A stretch of 64,000 nucleotides of DNA from Verrucomicrobiaceae bacterium (GCA_016795485.1 JAEUHM010000050.1:51168-115167); one strand, 5' to 3'. Counted from the stretch's first letter, positions 18,114 through 27,132 are shown. Notes: generated by a model from the sequence alone, not told the origin. A program made the numbers and translations.

Positions 18114-18893
18114 GATGGCCATCTTCGGGAGCTTCACGACAAACTCTGTGCGGCACCCAGGTCTGCTGGACACAGAAATAGTGCCCCCTAACGCCGCAAC
18201 GGAGCGCTCAACGATTGCAAGGCCAAGCCCAGAGCCTTTCAGTTGATCCACCGCATCATTTTGAGGATGATGGAAGGGTTTGAATAACACTAGAACATCC
18301 TCCGCTGGGAATCCGATTCCATTGTCGGCGATGATCACCGTGATGTTCTCTGCCTCAATGGAACAAGTGACTTCAAGAGAGAGGTTTCCCGACGGATTTC
18401 GCGCCAGAGCGGTCTCCAACAAATGGACTAGCACCATGTCCCAAAGACGCCTGTCCCCAGTGACTAGATCTTGCGGTGGAAACGAGGTGTGGATCGTCGG
18501 ATGGAGAAGATCAATCAGAGGAGACAGATGCTCCAAAGCATCTTCAAAACTCCGATGCGCATGAAAAAGTTCCACTCGCCGCTCAAGTCCCGTCTGACTA
18601 TCCAGGCGAGCTAGTGTCTGAATGTCATCCAAGATGCGCATCATTCTGCGGCTATGTTTGTCCATGACCTCCAGACAGCGTTGGAGGGAGTTGGTCTTTT
18701 TGAACACGGCTTCTTGAAGCGTCTCAATGTAGCCGTGAATAAGTGCCAGCGGTGAGCGCAACTCGTTGCTCGCGGCTTCCGCAAACTCTTGCCAAGAGAA
18801 CGGAGTCCGATTGGTATCTAAGCCAACAGATTGAGGCACGAGCGGCATTGGCACGCCGCTATTGACCTTCATCGTTGCTCTACTGGTGCTCAT
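18087..18893 (-). CDS. Histidine-kinase-like protein lacking the phospho-His
   Basis: A 268-residue soluble protein with a PhoR-like DHp and HATPase_c layout but no membrane segment or sensor domain. The H-box reads ASNELRSPLALIHG, where active kinases have SHELRTPL: residue 43 is Asn (codon AAC), not His. In the N-box, HLLETA replaces NLLxNA, so the Mg-binding Asn is Thr161. The G boxes look intact (DNGIGF at 190-195 and GSGLGLAIVE). The start overlaps the response regulator stop by ATGA (ATG 18893), so the pair is coupled. Autophosphorylation in the usual way is not expected; ATP binding or a regulatory partner role is more likely. Confidence 0.85.
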   Translation of the reverse strand: MSTSRATMKVNSGVPMPLVPQSVGLDTNRTPFSWQEFAEAASNELRSPLALIHGYIETLQEAVFKKTNSLQRCLEVMDKHSRRMMRILDDIQTLARLDSQTGLERRVELFHAHRSFEDALEHLSPLIDLLHPTIHTSFPPQDLVTGDRRLWDMVLVHLLETALARNPSGNLSLEVTCSIEAENITVIIADNGIGFPAEDVLVLFKPFHHPQNDAVDQLKGSGLGLAIVERSVAALGGTISVSSRPGCRTEFVVKLPKMAISTTAHLGE

Positions 18894-19600
18894 GAAGCGG
18901 TGGCTGGAACGCCATTGCTGTCGGGCTGGGTGCAAAAGTAATACCCGTGCCCCCGCATGGTCTGGATGTGTTTGCCATAGTCTCCGAGCTTCTCCCGCAG
19001 CCTCTTCACATGGGTGTCTAGCGTACGCGACTGCGAGTTGTCGGCATATCCCCAGACGTGATTCAGGAGTTCTGCACGATCATGCACCACGTCAGGATTT
19101 TCCATGAGAACGGTAGCCAGTTTCAGCTCGGTGATGGTGAGATCTACCGCCACATCATCCACTGAGAGGACCATGTTCTTTCGATCCAGTCTAAACGGAC
19201 CAATACGCTGCTCAGTGAGCGTGACCACCTTCTTGGAGCGTCTGAGCACCGCATTGATGCGCAACATGAGCTCTCTTGGACTGAATGGTTTGGTCAAATA
19301 GTCGTCTGCACCACTCTCCAAGCCGGCGATTCGGTCGTGTGTCTGTGCCCTTGCGGTGAGCATGATCACTGGAATGTGACGAGTGCGAGTATCTGCTCGC
19401 AGGCGCTTGTGCACTTGCACGCCGTCAAGGCCTGGAAGCATCAGGTCTAGCACGATGAGATCAGGCTCCTCCTGCACGGCGGCGGGCAGCACTCCAAGGC
19501 CATTTCCCACCGCGTGCACGATGTGACCCTCCCTTTGCAGATGCAAAGTCAGCAGATCCACAATATCCCGTTCATCGTCTACGACCAGTATCTTGCTCAT
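18890..19600 (-). CDS. phoB-like: OmpR/PhoB-family response regulator
   Basis: A 236-residue regulator. The receiver domain (1-120) has the acidic pair D8/D9, phospho-acceptor D52 (IVLDLMLPGLDG), a Thr in MLTA and Lys in YLTKPF, so it is complete. A winged-helix DNA-binding domain follows (about 130-225, VDLTITELKLATVLMENP, RTLDTHVKRLREKLG, RGHGYYF). ATG 19600 (MSKILVVDDE) is chosen over an upstream start at 19636 because it begins the receiver fold. It is divergent from the choice-of-anchor-I gene and coupled to a kinase-like gene lacking its His. PhoB-type control of phosphate genes is the closest analogy. Confidence 0.85.
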   Translation of the reverse strand: MSKILVVDDERDIVDLLTLHLQREGHIVHAVGNGLGVLPAAVQEEPDLIVLDLMLPGLDGVQVHKRLRADTRTRHIPVIMLTARAQTHDRIAGLESGADDYLTKPFSPRELMLRINAVLRRSKKVVTLTEQRIGPFRLDRKNMVLSVDDVAVDLTITELKLATVLMENPDVVHDRAELLNHVWGYADNSQSRTLDTHVKRLREKLGDYGKHIQTMRGHGYYFCTQPDSNGVPATAS

Positions 19601-19693
19601 GGTGATCGAAACGGGAAGTGACTTTAATGTAAGCACTCAGGCAAAGACCGGGCTGTGACGATCTTGTTTCATTTCCTCAGCGGAAAGACCCTT

Positions 19694-19711
19694 TTTGACA
19701 GTGTTGTGACT
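19694..19711 (-). promoter_or_regulatory. Pho-box-like direct repeat, site D
   Basis: On the minus strand AGTCACA-ACAC-TGTCAAA (7+4+7), the same layout as sites A-C. It lies in the 160-bp divergent gap between the response regulator (start 19600) and the choice-of-anchor-I gene (start 19761), where autoregulation and target control could both occur. Confidence 0.35.
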
Positions 19712-19760
19712 TTGCAGTGCTTTACCGCTCCAAGATGAACGACAAGCATGGGGCTCCATC

Positions 19761-22139
19761 ATGAGAGCCTCCATTTTATCCTCGCTGACACTCCTGCTTG
19801 CCGTGCTTCCACCATCCGCACGTGCGATTGACGTGCTGTCTGCCACTTCACTCGCGCCAGAGAACGCAGAGATTGTCGACTACTCCCCCATCAGCAACAC
19901 CCTTGCCAGCACGGTATCTGCCACTGCCGCTGGTGGTTTTGGAGTGAAGCTTTTCACCCTGAATGCCGACGGCACACTCACTGAGCGTGCTGTCATTGCC
20001 TATGATGACGTCTTTAGTGGAAGTGTGGCCAACATGTTGTCCGCCAGTTCCTGTGCGCTTGATCCCAAGGGACGCGGCTTTGGTGCGGTTGCACTGATTC
20101 CTGCTGCTAATGGCACCACTCTTGGAAAGGTCGCCTTCTTTGATTTCAAGGCCACCACCACGGCCACAGCACAGAAGTTGAAGGTGCTTGATGTCGGTTT
20201 TCATCCAGATTCCGTCAAGTTTACTCCAGATGGCAGTAAGCTCATCGTTGCTAACGAAGGTGAACGGACTACCGGGGGTAGCGCAGACGCCCCTGGCTCG
20301 ATCAGCATCATCGATCTCACCGGAGTCACCACCGCTGCCAATATCGCAGCAGCTACTTTCACCCAGGCACGAGTAACCACTTTTGACTTTCAGGCAGCCA
20401 ATCTCGCTGCAGGAGTCAATCTCTCGCTTCTGCGTTACAACGATGCATTCCCCATGGCAGCAGTGGACTACTTTCGTGCTATCGAGCCTGAGTATCTCGC
20501 TCCGATGAACGACAAGGTCTATGTGACGCTACAGGAGAACAACGCGATTGCTGAGTTTACTTATTCGTTGGGAAAATGGACTGCCGTGCGCCCTCTCGGC
20601 ACCATCACTCAAACCGTGGATGCATCTGACCAAGATGGTGTTTCCAACGCCAAGCTCTTGAGCATTGATGAGACGGTTCCTGGTCTCCCTATGCCCGATG
20701 GCATTGTTGCCTTTGAGACTGGCGGACAGCGCTATTTGGTCACGGTCAACGAAGGGGACGCCCGACCGGATGATGGTGACATCAGCCGCGTATCGGCGGC
20801 GGGAGTAGCACCTACAAGCCCAAAGATCGGCATGCCCATTGATCCAACCGTCTTCGCCTCTGGCATCAATGCAAACAATCGTCTCGCGCGTCTGAATATC
20901 TCATTGGTCGATGGTGATACGGACAACGACGGAGACATTGATGTGCCCACCATGATCGGCACGCGTTCATTCTCCATTTGGAACGCCGCCACCGGAGCAC
21001 TGGTATGGGACAGCGGCAGCTTGGAGACGCCACTGGCCACTTTGGCACCGTTGTATCACAACATTAACAACGGATTGCTGTCCGACTGGGACACGCGCTC
21101 CGATGACAAGGGGCCTGAGCCAGAGGCTCTGGCTGTGGGCACTTATGGCGGCAGTATCCTTGCTTTCGTCGGTCTCGAGCGCCAGAACGGCATTCTGATC
21201 TACAATATCACCAATCCCTCCGCTCCGGTGCTGATTGGTTACCAAAATCATTTGGACCGTGGCATCTTCTCGCCGGAGAGTCTGGTCTTTCTTCCAGCAA
21301 ATGGCAGCCCTACCGCCAAGCCCCTGTTGGTTGCAGGATTTGAGGGCACAGGCACGACGGGCAACGGCATCGTGGTCCACAATCTTTATGATCGGAATGA
21401 TGTGCTCGTCTACAAAGTGGCGACCGCACGCAACTGGAACCAGGATCAAGTCTTCTATCCTTCTAGCCCCACTCCTCTTGTGCGCAACTCCATCGCTGGA
21501 GTGGTGAAGGACACCGCGTATTTGATCCTGGATCGTACGACCAGCACCATTCGCACGATCAAATACTTCACTCGCATCGAGGACGGAGCCAGCATCAAGG
21601 AATACACCATGGATACAGCCGCTTATGCGCCATGGGACGTGGCGCTCCCAGCTCCTGGGCAGTGGGAGTTTCTTCAAACGTTGGCCCCTGGCACCAATGC
21701 TGCCACGGCCTCTCTCAAAATGGGCGAAACCTTGACGGCGAATGATGATCTCGATCTCGAAGGCGACTCAACGAATGATCGCGGTACCAGCACCATGGTT
21801 TCCTACCTGATCGGTGGTGCCAAAGACATGACTTTTGGCAAGGCACCCAACAGCGTGTTGCTGCCCAAAGTCCCATCTAAGATGACGGGAGTCGCGCGCA
21901 GTGTTCTTGATGCAGAACTGGATGATGCTGATGGGGCTGGGCCCATGGGTGCGATGAGGCGCGTGTTTTTCCGTTCCTCGGGTGCACAGACGGCCACCTT
22001 GGACACGGTGTTGACCACTCAGGTGATGACCGTGCTTCCAGCCGGCAATACGGGACTAGTCTTGGGCGACCTCAACTACGCCACCTCCGCCGTGACGGCA
22101 CTGCTAGACAAGCTCGGCTACGATGCGGCTCAGCCTTAA
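19761..22139 (+). CDS. Choice-of-anchor-I family secreted protein (alkaline-phosphatase-associated)
   Basis: A 792-residue protein with signal peptide MRASILSSLTLLLAVLPPSARA. The body is a beta-propeller-like chain with the features of choice-of-anchor-I proteins: FHPDSVKFTPDGSKLIVANEGER, GSISIIDL, PEYLAPMNDKVYVTLQENNAIAE, TVNEGDARPD, SRRF-like NNRLARLNIS and SDDKGPEPEALAVG. Members are often annotated as alkaline phosphatases, but the catalytic role is not proven. No C-terminal sorting motif is seen. Divergent transcription from a PhoB-type regulator with a Pho-box-like site in the gap fits a phosphate-scavenging role. Confidence 0.72.
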   Translation: MRASILSSLTLLLAVLPPSARAIDVLSATSLAPENAEIVDYSPISNTLASTVSATAAGGFGVKLFTLNADGTLTERAVIAYDDVFSGSVANMLSASSCALDPKGRGFGAVALIPAANGTTLGKVAFFDFKATTTATAQKLKVLDVGFHPDSVKFTPDGSKLIVANEGERTTGGSADAPGSISIIDLTGVTTAANIAAATFTQARVTTFDFQAANLAAGVNLSLLRYNDAFPMAAVDYFRAIEPEYLAPMNDKVYVTLQENNAIAEFTYSLGKWTAVRPLGTITQTVDASDQDGVSNAKLLSIDETVPGLPMPDGIVAFETGGQRYLVTVNEGDARPDDGDISRVSAAGVAPTSPKIGMPIDPTVFASGINANNRLARLNISLVDGDTDNDGDIDVPTMIGTRSFSIWNAATGALVWDSGSLETPLATLAPLYHNINNGLLSDWDTRSDDKGPEPEALAVGTYGGSILAFVGLERQNGILIYNITNPSAPVLIGYQNHLDRGIFSPESLVFLPANGSPTAKPLLVAGFEGTGTTGNGIVVHNLYDRNDVLVYKVATARNWNQDQVFYPSSPTPLVRNSIAGVVKDTAYLILDRTTSTIRTIKYFTRIEDGASIKEYTMDTAAYAPWDVALPAPGQWEFLQTLAPGTNAATASLKMGETLTANDDLDLEGDSTNDRGTSTMVSYLIGGAKDMTFGKAPNSVLLPKVPSKMTGVARSVLDAELDDADGAGPMGAMRRVFFRSSGAQTATLDTVLTTQVMTVLPAGNTGLVLGDLNYATSAVTALLDKLGYDAAQP

Positions 22140-22169
22140 GCCTTAGCTCACGGAAATCTCATCAATCCG

Positions 22170-22196
22170 GCGCGCATCTTCTCTGGAGGTGCGCGC
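22170..22196 (+). terminator. Hairpin after the choice-of-anchor-I gene
   Basis: GCGCGCA / TGCGCGC: a 7-bp perfect stem with a 13-nt loop, 30 bp after the stop at 22139, followed by GGTTCGTTTTG. A plausible transcription end before pepP. Confidence 0.4.
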
Positions 22197-22248
22197 TGGT
22201 TCGTTTTGTGGGTTGAATCACCGCGCGCCCTTGACTCAATAGCGTCCA

Positions 22249-23538
22249 ATGCGCCACTCACCCATTGACTCCCGGCTATTCGTTCAAAATCGCCAACGTC
22301 TGGCTACCTTGCTGCCCCCGCGCTCGATTGCGTTGTTCAATGCCAACGACATTCCTGTCACGAATGCAGACGGTACCCTCGTGCCGGTGCCCAATGCGGA
22401 TCTTTTCTACCTGAGCGGCATCGAGCAAGAGGAGACCGTGCTCCTGATTTGCCCGGATGCGTTCGATGAAAAGCATCGCGAGATCCTCTTTGTGCGTGAG
22501 CCCAACGAGCATCTCAAAATCTGGGAGGGACATAAGCACTCCAAGGACGAGGCGATCAGAATCTCTGGCATCAAGACCGTGAAGTGGCTCCACGAGATGC
22601 CCACTCTGCTCAAAAGCCTCGTCTTTGACTCAGAGAATGTGTTCCTCAACACCAACGAGCACAAACGAGCAGACACCACCGTGCAGACTCGCGATGATCG
22701 CTTCATCCTGGACATGAAACATCGTTTTCCTCTGCACCAGTTCCGCAGGGTAGCTCCCCTCATGCACAAGCTGCGTGTCGAGAAGAGCAAGATCGAGATC
22801 GATCTGCTCAAGCGTGCGGTTCAGATCACCAAAGATGGCTTTGAGCGTGTCGCGCGTCACACCCGCCCCGGAGTCTTGGAGCATGAACTTGAAGCCGAGT
22901 TTGCCCATGAGTTCATTCGTCAGCGCGCCCGCTTCTCCTACAACCCCATCATCGCTTCCGGGGTCAACAGTTGCATCCTGCACTACAACCAGAACGATCA
23001 GCCGTGCAAGAAAGGCGACCTTCTGCTCCTCGATGTAGGCGCGAGCTATGCCAACTACTCCGCTGACCTCACGCGCACCATTCCGGTGAGTGGCAAGTTC
23101 AGCCGCAGGCAAAAAGAAGTCTATTGTGCCGTGCTCCGTGTCATGCGCGACAGCATCGCCAGATCCACGGTCGGCACCTTGCATCGCGACTGGGTGAAGG
23201 CCGCTCAGATGCAAATGAACGAAGAACTGCTCTCTCTTGGCCTGATCAAAAAGTCTGACATCAAGAAGCAGACCGAGGAGACACCCGCTTGCCGGAAGTA
23301 TTTCATGCATGGCCTTGGCCACGTGCTTGGCATCGACGTGCACGATGTCGGCCTCATGAATGAACCTTTTGCCCCTGGATGGGTGCTCACCGTTGAGCCT
23401 GGCATCTACATTCCCGAGGAGGGCTTTGGTGTTCGACTCGAGAACGACATCGTCGTCACCGAGAACGGACCCGTGGACCTCATGGCCGACATCCCCGTGG
23501 AGCCAGATGAAATTGAGGCGCTCATGGCGCGGAAGTAG
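22249..23538 (+). CDS. pepP: Xaa-Pro aminopeptidase
   Basis: A 429-residue M24 metallopeptidase removing an N-terminal residue before proline. The aminopeptidase-P N-terminal domain spans about 1-160 (FYLSGIEQEETVLLI), and the pita-bread catalytic domain about 170-425. The dinuclear metal ligands are visible: Asp in LLLLDVGA, Asp in SADLTRT, His in MHGLGHVLG, Glu in TVEPGIY and Glu in RLENDIVV. Length is normal for PepP. The start MRHSPIDSRLF matches family N-termini. It is a cytoplasmic housekeeping enzyme, convergent with the SGNH hydrolase gene (gap 4 bp). Confidence 0.9.
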   Translation: MRHSPIDSRLFVQNRQRLATLLPPRSIALFNANDIPVTNADGTLVPVPNADLFYLSGIEQEETVLLICPDAFDEKHREILFVREPNEHLKIWEGHKHSKDEAIRISGIKTVKWLHEMPTLLKSLVFDSENVFLNTNEHKRADTTVQTRDDRFILDMKHRFPLHQFRRVAPLMHKLRVEKSKIEIDLLKRAVQITKDGFERVARHTRPGVLEHELEAEFAHEFIRQRARFSYNPIIASGVNSCILHYNQNDQPCKKGDLLLLDVGASYANYSADLTRTIPVSGKFSRRQKEVYCAVLRVMRDSIARSTVGTLHRDWVKAAQMQMNEELLSLGLIKKSDIKKQTEETPACRKYFMHGLGHVLGIDVHDVGLMNEPFAPGWVLTVEPGIYIPEEGFGVRLENDIVVTENGPVDLMADIPVEPDEIEALMARK

Positions 23539-23542
23539 CCGC

Positions 23543-24199
23543 TCAGGCCAGCATCCGCTTCACTTGCACCGCCATGGCACGTCCGAGTGCCAAGTGCTCG
23601 CGCCCGTCCAGGTGAATGCCATCCACGGGGCTTGGCACCACGATCTCCTGGGTGTTGATGTATTCCACGCCCAACTGCTTGGCTATCGCGTGGTAGTAGG
23701 CAGGTAGTTTGAGAGACTTGTCTCTGGCACCCACCAGCTTGGCAGCGATCTCGGGCACATTGCTCAGGTCACCGATCGCAGGAGGGCACGCCAGCAGCAC
23801 TTTAGGCGCTTTGGCACCCGGACCTGCATCACTGTGGAGGATCATCTTCACCAAAATACCTGCACAAGTCGCGATCTCGCCAGGAGCCACGCCAAACATG
23901 CTCTTCAGGTCGTTCGTGCCCAGCATCAGGATGACCAAATCAATCGGCTTGTGGGACTCCAGGCATGCTGGCAGATACGTTCTGCCATTACGCGATGCCC
24001 AGGCGGTAGGGTCCTCATGCGTGGTGGTCCGGCCATTTTGACCTTCCTCCACCACCCGAAATCCGGTGCCCAAATCCGCCGCCAACACTCCCGTCCACCT
24101 CACATTCGGCGCATGGCGCACCTGAAAGGGAGAAGTCGCAGTTCCCACAGGGTCATAGCCCCAAGTATTGGAGTCGCCAAAGCAAAGCACAGTCTTCAT
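23543..24199 (-). CDS. SGNH/GDSL hydrolase
   Basis: A 218-residue esterase/lipase-type protein. Block I is GDSNTWG (Ser near residue 10), block III is GTND, and the catalytic Asp-x-x-His is DGIHLDG near the C-terminus (PSPVDGIHLDGREH). There is no signal peptide (MKTVLCFGDSNTW), so it is cytoplasmic, like the arylesterase/carbohydrate-esterase branch with GDSNTWG. Substrate unknown. It ends 4 bp from the convergent pepP stop. Confidence 0.82.
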   Translation of the reverse strand: MKTVLCFGDSNTWGYDPVGTATSPFQVRHAPNVRWTGVLAADLGTGFRVVEEGQNGRTTTHEDPTAWASRNGRTYLPACLESHKPIDLVILMLGTNDLKSMFGVAPGEIATCAGILVKMILHSDAGPGAKAPKVLLACPPAIGDLSNVPEIAAKLVGARDKSLKLPAYYHAIAKQLGVEYINTQEIVVPSPVDGIHLDGREHLALGRAMAVQVKRMLA

Positions 24200-24292
24200 G
24201 AGACCGCTTACATGACGACGACCACCGCCGATTCAAGGTGGAATGCATGCTTCCATCCTTGAGACCTTGGGGCACTGCGGTAGCCTTGGCAG

Positions 24293-24811
24293 ATGAGCCG
24301 TAAGCTTCAGTTCATTCTTCCAGCCGGTGTGGCCGCGATCGCGATCTTATGGCTCATGGCAAGACAAGACGCCCCCGAGATCTCTCGCTTGCCTCAGCTC
24401 TACGACATTGATGCCCTCAATGCTCAAATCGCCGCGATGCCAGAGTGGAAACCACCGACCAATCTTGAAGAGCATCGTCAGATGATCATTGGCCACATGC
24501 GGGACTATCTCAAGACAGGGGCGGCTACCTATTCGGAACAACATGTCGCCAAGTGTGACGCCATCCTCTCCGCTTTCATCACGCAGGCCCAATCTTCGGA
24601 AACCAAAAACAAGCGCGATCAAATCCTGTCGGCGGTCAAAAGCACCGTCAAGGCCCTCAACGTGTTGAATCACCAGTGCGATCAAGGCCTCATCGAGACC
24701 ATGGAAAGCGAGGACATTTGCAGAATGCTCTACTTCGGTGCCAAAGAAGCTGGTTTTCCTGAATCCGACCTAGAAAACACGGACATCACTTTGCCGGAAC
24801 GGGATTGGTGA
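24293..24811 (+). CDS. Membrane-anchored hypothetical protein
   Basis: A 172-residue protein. The N-terminal hydrophobic segment (LQFILPAGVAAIAILWLMA) could be a membrane anchor or an uncleaved signal. The rest is helical, rich in Glu/Lys/Gln (LEEHRQMIIGHMRDYL, CDAILSAFITQAQSSETKNKRDQI). No family is recognised. It is convergent with the FmdB-like gene, 12 bp away. Confidence 0.6.
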   Translation: MSRKLQFILPAGVAAIAILWLMARQDAPEISRLPQLYDIDALNAQIAAMPEWKPPTNLEEHRQMIIGHMRDYLKTGAATYSEQHVAKCDAILSAFITQAQSSETKNKRDQILSAVKSTVKALNVLNHQCDQGLIETMESEDICRMLYFGAKEAGFPESDLENTDITLPERDW

Positions 24812-24823
24812 ACCCTCTCCCAG

Positions 24824-25024
24824 CTACCTCCCCTTCGTCTTCATCGACAAAATACTTGTCCCGTGCGTGATCCAGCCGCTGCCGCCGGTGATGATGCGGC
24901 GGACGGGTTCACCGGTTTGAGGGTCCGTCTTTAGCGGTGGGTCGCTCATCTTCTGCTGCACCTCAAATCGGCGCGGCTTCTCATCGGGGTTGGTGGGAAC
25001 CGTCTCGTAAACGTAGGTGGCCAT
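24824..25024 (-). CDS. FmdB-like protein without zinc-ribbon cysteines
   Basis: A 66-residue protein. ATG 25024 gives MATYVYETVP, then FEVQQKMSDPPL and TGEPVRRIITGGSG, which line up with the FmdB zinc-ribbon family (MPTYEYxC..C, SMSDPPL.xCP.CGG, PVRRLISGG). All four zinc-binding cysteines are missing; there is no Cys at all. A longer in-frame extension to 25174 has no family support. Function is unknown; some FmdB proteins are called regulators on weak evidence. The loss of metal ligands is read directly from the sequence. Confidence 0.7.
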   Translation of the reverse strand: MATYVYETVPTNPDEKPRRFEVQQKMSDPPLKTDPQTGEPVRRIITGGSGWITHGTSILSMKTKGR

Positions 25025-25229
25025 GGCGCTTTCTGGGGGGGTAGAGCACAGAAAACTGTGCTGTGTCCGCTGACCTTCAACTTCATTTTGAGGCGAAATC
25101 TCGGCTCCGGGCGGGGTAAGGGACGGCAGGGGGCGCTGTGGTTTGTTTCCTGCATTGCGGATAAGGGATCGCACCGGCTCCAGTCCGTTGACCTTGCCGA
25201 TGCCTGCACTTGCTTGCTCGCGTCCATCA

Positions 25230-27035
25230 ATGAGTTCCCTGCCGTGGAGAATAACCTGGGCCTTTCTTGTCCCTCTTGTGCTGCTTGCCGTGGCATCTCA
25301 GCACTATTCCCACGGCCTTCCCACCTGTGACGACTGGAACTACCTCGAGTACTACCGCCAGTGGCGGGAAAGCGGCTCCTTTCCCTGGGCGGGCATCTTC
25401 GAGCAGCACTACTTGCACTGGCTCCCCATGCTCAAGCTGGGGGTCATCGCTGCCTGCCACTGGGCAGATGGCGAGCTCCGCGCCTTATTGGGAGTGGGTT
25501 TGATTTGGGCGCTCACCGCTGCGGTCGGCTCGTGGTGGTTGTGGCATCGCGACTGTGCCAGCGACTCCAAGCGCACCGTCTGGGTGGCATTGGCCATCGC
25601 GTGGAGCTGGTTCTCGCTCTCCCATGCGCAAGTTTGGCTCTGGGGCACCCTCTTTGTCACCTGGTTCCCCATGCTAGCCCTCGTCGTGTGCGGTTGGGTG
25701 TTCCGGCGGCAGACCCTCACCTGGATGGGCTGCCTCATTGCCGTATTGGCCAGCACCTTGAGCTTCAGTGCGTATGGGAATGGCGTCCTCGTGTGGCTCT
25801 GCGTGTTCATCGACGCGTGGTTCAGGTCAGGCGCGGTGTTCCCTTGGCAAAATTGGACGCGGAGAGAGCGCATCTGGTGGGCCATTTGGGTCGTGCTGGG
25901 AGTGGGCACCATCATTTGGCGGCTTCAAGCCGGCGTTCTGCCTCATGGCGACCTCGTGCGGCCCGAAGCCCAAGCCACCGTGCCGGATTTGCTTCACTTC
26001 TTGGCAAGATTGACCGGTGTACCTCTAGGAACTGGCACCGTGGAGCCCAAGCACCTCAGCACCGCCCTCGGCGCGTTGATTTGGATCGTCTCCCTCTTCA
26101 CGGCGGGGTGGTTTCTTCTCAAAGGTACGGCTGAGGATCGCCGCCGGGCCGCATGGGGCATTACTTTGATGGCTTTTGGTGCCGGATCTGCCGTGTTGGT
26201 CACTCTTGGGCGTTACACCCCCGGCCTCACGCAGGCCATGGAGTCCCGATACGCCGCGATGACCTTCTTGATGCCCTTGGGCACCTTGATGGCTTGGGCG
26301 GCACGTCGTGCAGACGCCCGGACGGTGGGTGGCATCTCCGTGCTCAACCTCATTGGCACCACCTGGACGCTGCTCATGCTGCTCGGTTGGCTTCATGGGC
26401 TTCAGCTTGCTCATGTGTGGAAAAGCGTCCGTCTCCAGGACTCTGCTGCCGCCCACTTTTGCCATCAGATCCCTGACCACACCCTGCCGCAGACCATCGC
26501 CAACACCCCCACGCGATTGCGCACGCTTCTGACATGGCTGGCCGCGCATGATGCCGCGCGGGTGCCTCCTTTGGCAGCGGATGACACCCTCAAGGGCTCC
26601 GGCTACGGCTTGGTGTCCTCCCGCATTGTCAAAAGCAGGGCCGGCATCACCAGCATTGAGCCTCATGAGGAGGGTTGGTCCTTCTCTGGCTTCGGCATGG
26701 GTCATGCCAAAGAGCGCCCGGCAGACTTGATCCTCATCACCGTGGGCAAGGCAGACGACCATCCTCGCTCCGCCACCATCGTGGATGCCGCGCGCCCTTG
26801 GACGGAGGACGTGTGGGACCTAGCCATGAGAAGTGGCTGGAAAGATACCCGTCTGCTCACCTCCTGGACGCTTCGGCTGGAGAAAGCAGATCTCCAAAAG
26901 CACGCCAACGGCGAGAAAGTGCAGCTCTGGATGGTCGACGAACTCAAAAAGCGCATCTACCCCATCGACCACGAGCCACTCACCGTGCAAAACGGCCAAC
27001 TCACCTTCAGTCGCCCCTGGCAGGACGACCGCTGA
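25230..27035 (+). CDS. Polytopic membrane protein
   Basis: A 601-residue integral membrane protein. ATG 25230 (MSSLPWRITWAFLVPLVLL) puts the first membrane helix at the N-terminus. About ten more hydrophobic segments follow up to residue 420 (for example LLGVGLIWALTAAVGSWWLW and IVSLFTAGWFLL), then a soluble C-terminal domain of about 170 residues (WSFSGFGMGHAKERPADLILITVG). An acidic-aromatic loop after helix 1 (PTCDDWNYLEYY) is reminiscent of GT-C glycosyltransferases, but no family is assigned. It precedes the PvuII-like R-M cluster. Confidence 0.65.
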   Translation: MSSLPWRITWAFLVPLVLLAVASQHYSHGLPTCDDWNYLEYYRQWRESGSFPWAGIFEQHYLHWLPMLKLGVIAACHWADGELRALLGVGLIWALTAAVGSWWLWHRDCASDSKRTVWVALAIAWSWFSLSHAQVWLWGTLFVTWFPMLALVVCGWVFRRQTLTWMGCLIAVLASTLSFSAYGNGVLVWLCVFIDAWFRSGAVFPWQNWTRRERIWWAIWVVLGVGTIIWRLQAGVLPHGDLVRPEAQATVPDLLHFLARLTGVPLGTGTVEPKHLSTALGALIWIVSLFTAGWFLLKGTAEDRRRAAWGITLMAFGAGSAVLVTLGRYTPGLTQAMESRYAAMTFLMPLGTLMAWAARRADARTVGGISVLNLIGTTWTLLMLLGWLHGLQLAHVWKSVRLQDSAAAHFCHQIPDHTLPQTIANTPTRLRTLLTWLAAHDAARVPPLAADDTLKGSGYGLVSSRIVKSRAGITSIEPHEEGWSFSGFGMGHAKERPADLILITVGKADDHPRSATIVDAARPWTEDVWDLAMRSGWKDTRLLTSWTLRLEKADLQKHANGEKVQLWMVDELKKRIYPIDHEPLTVQNGQLTFSRPWQDDR

Positions 27036-27132
27036 GCCGTACGCTGGTCCACACACGGGTGATAGTCTATGATATAATCTCAAGGCAATTCAACCGTTCC
27101 TGAATTGCATACCGACTTCTCTTTGGGCTGAG

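Noticed and set aside
25143..25229. Extended N-terminus of the membrane protein from TTG 25143
   Set aside because: The first membrane helix follows ATG 25230, and the extra residues have no protein-like features.
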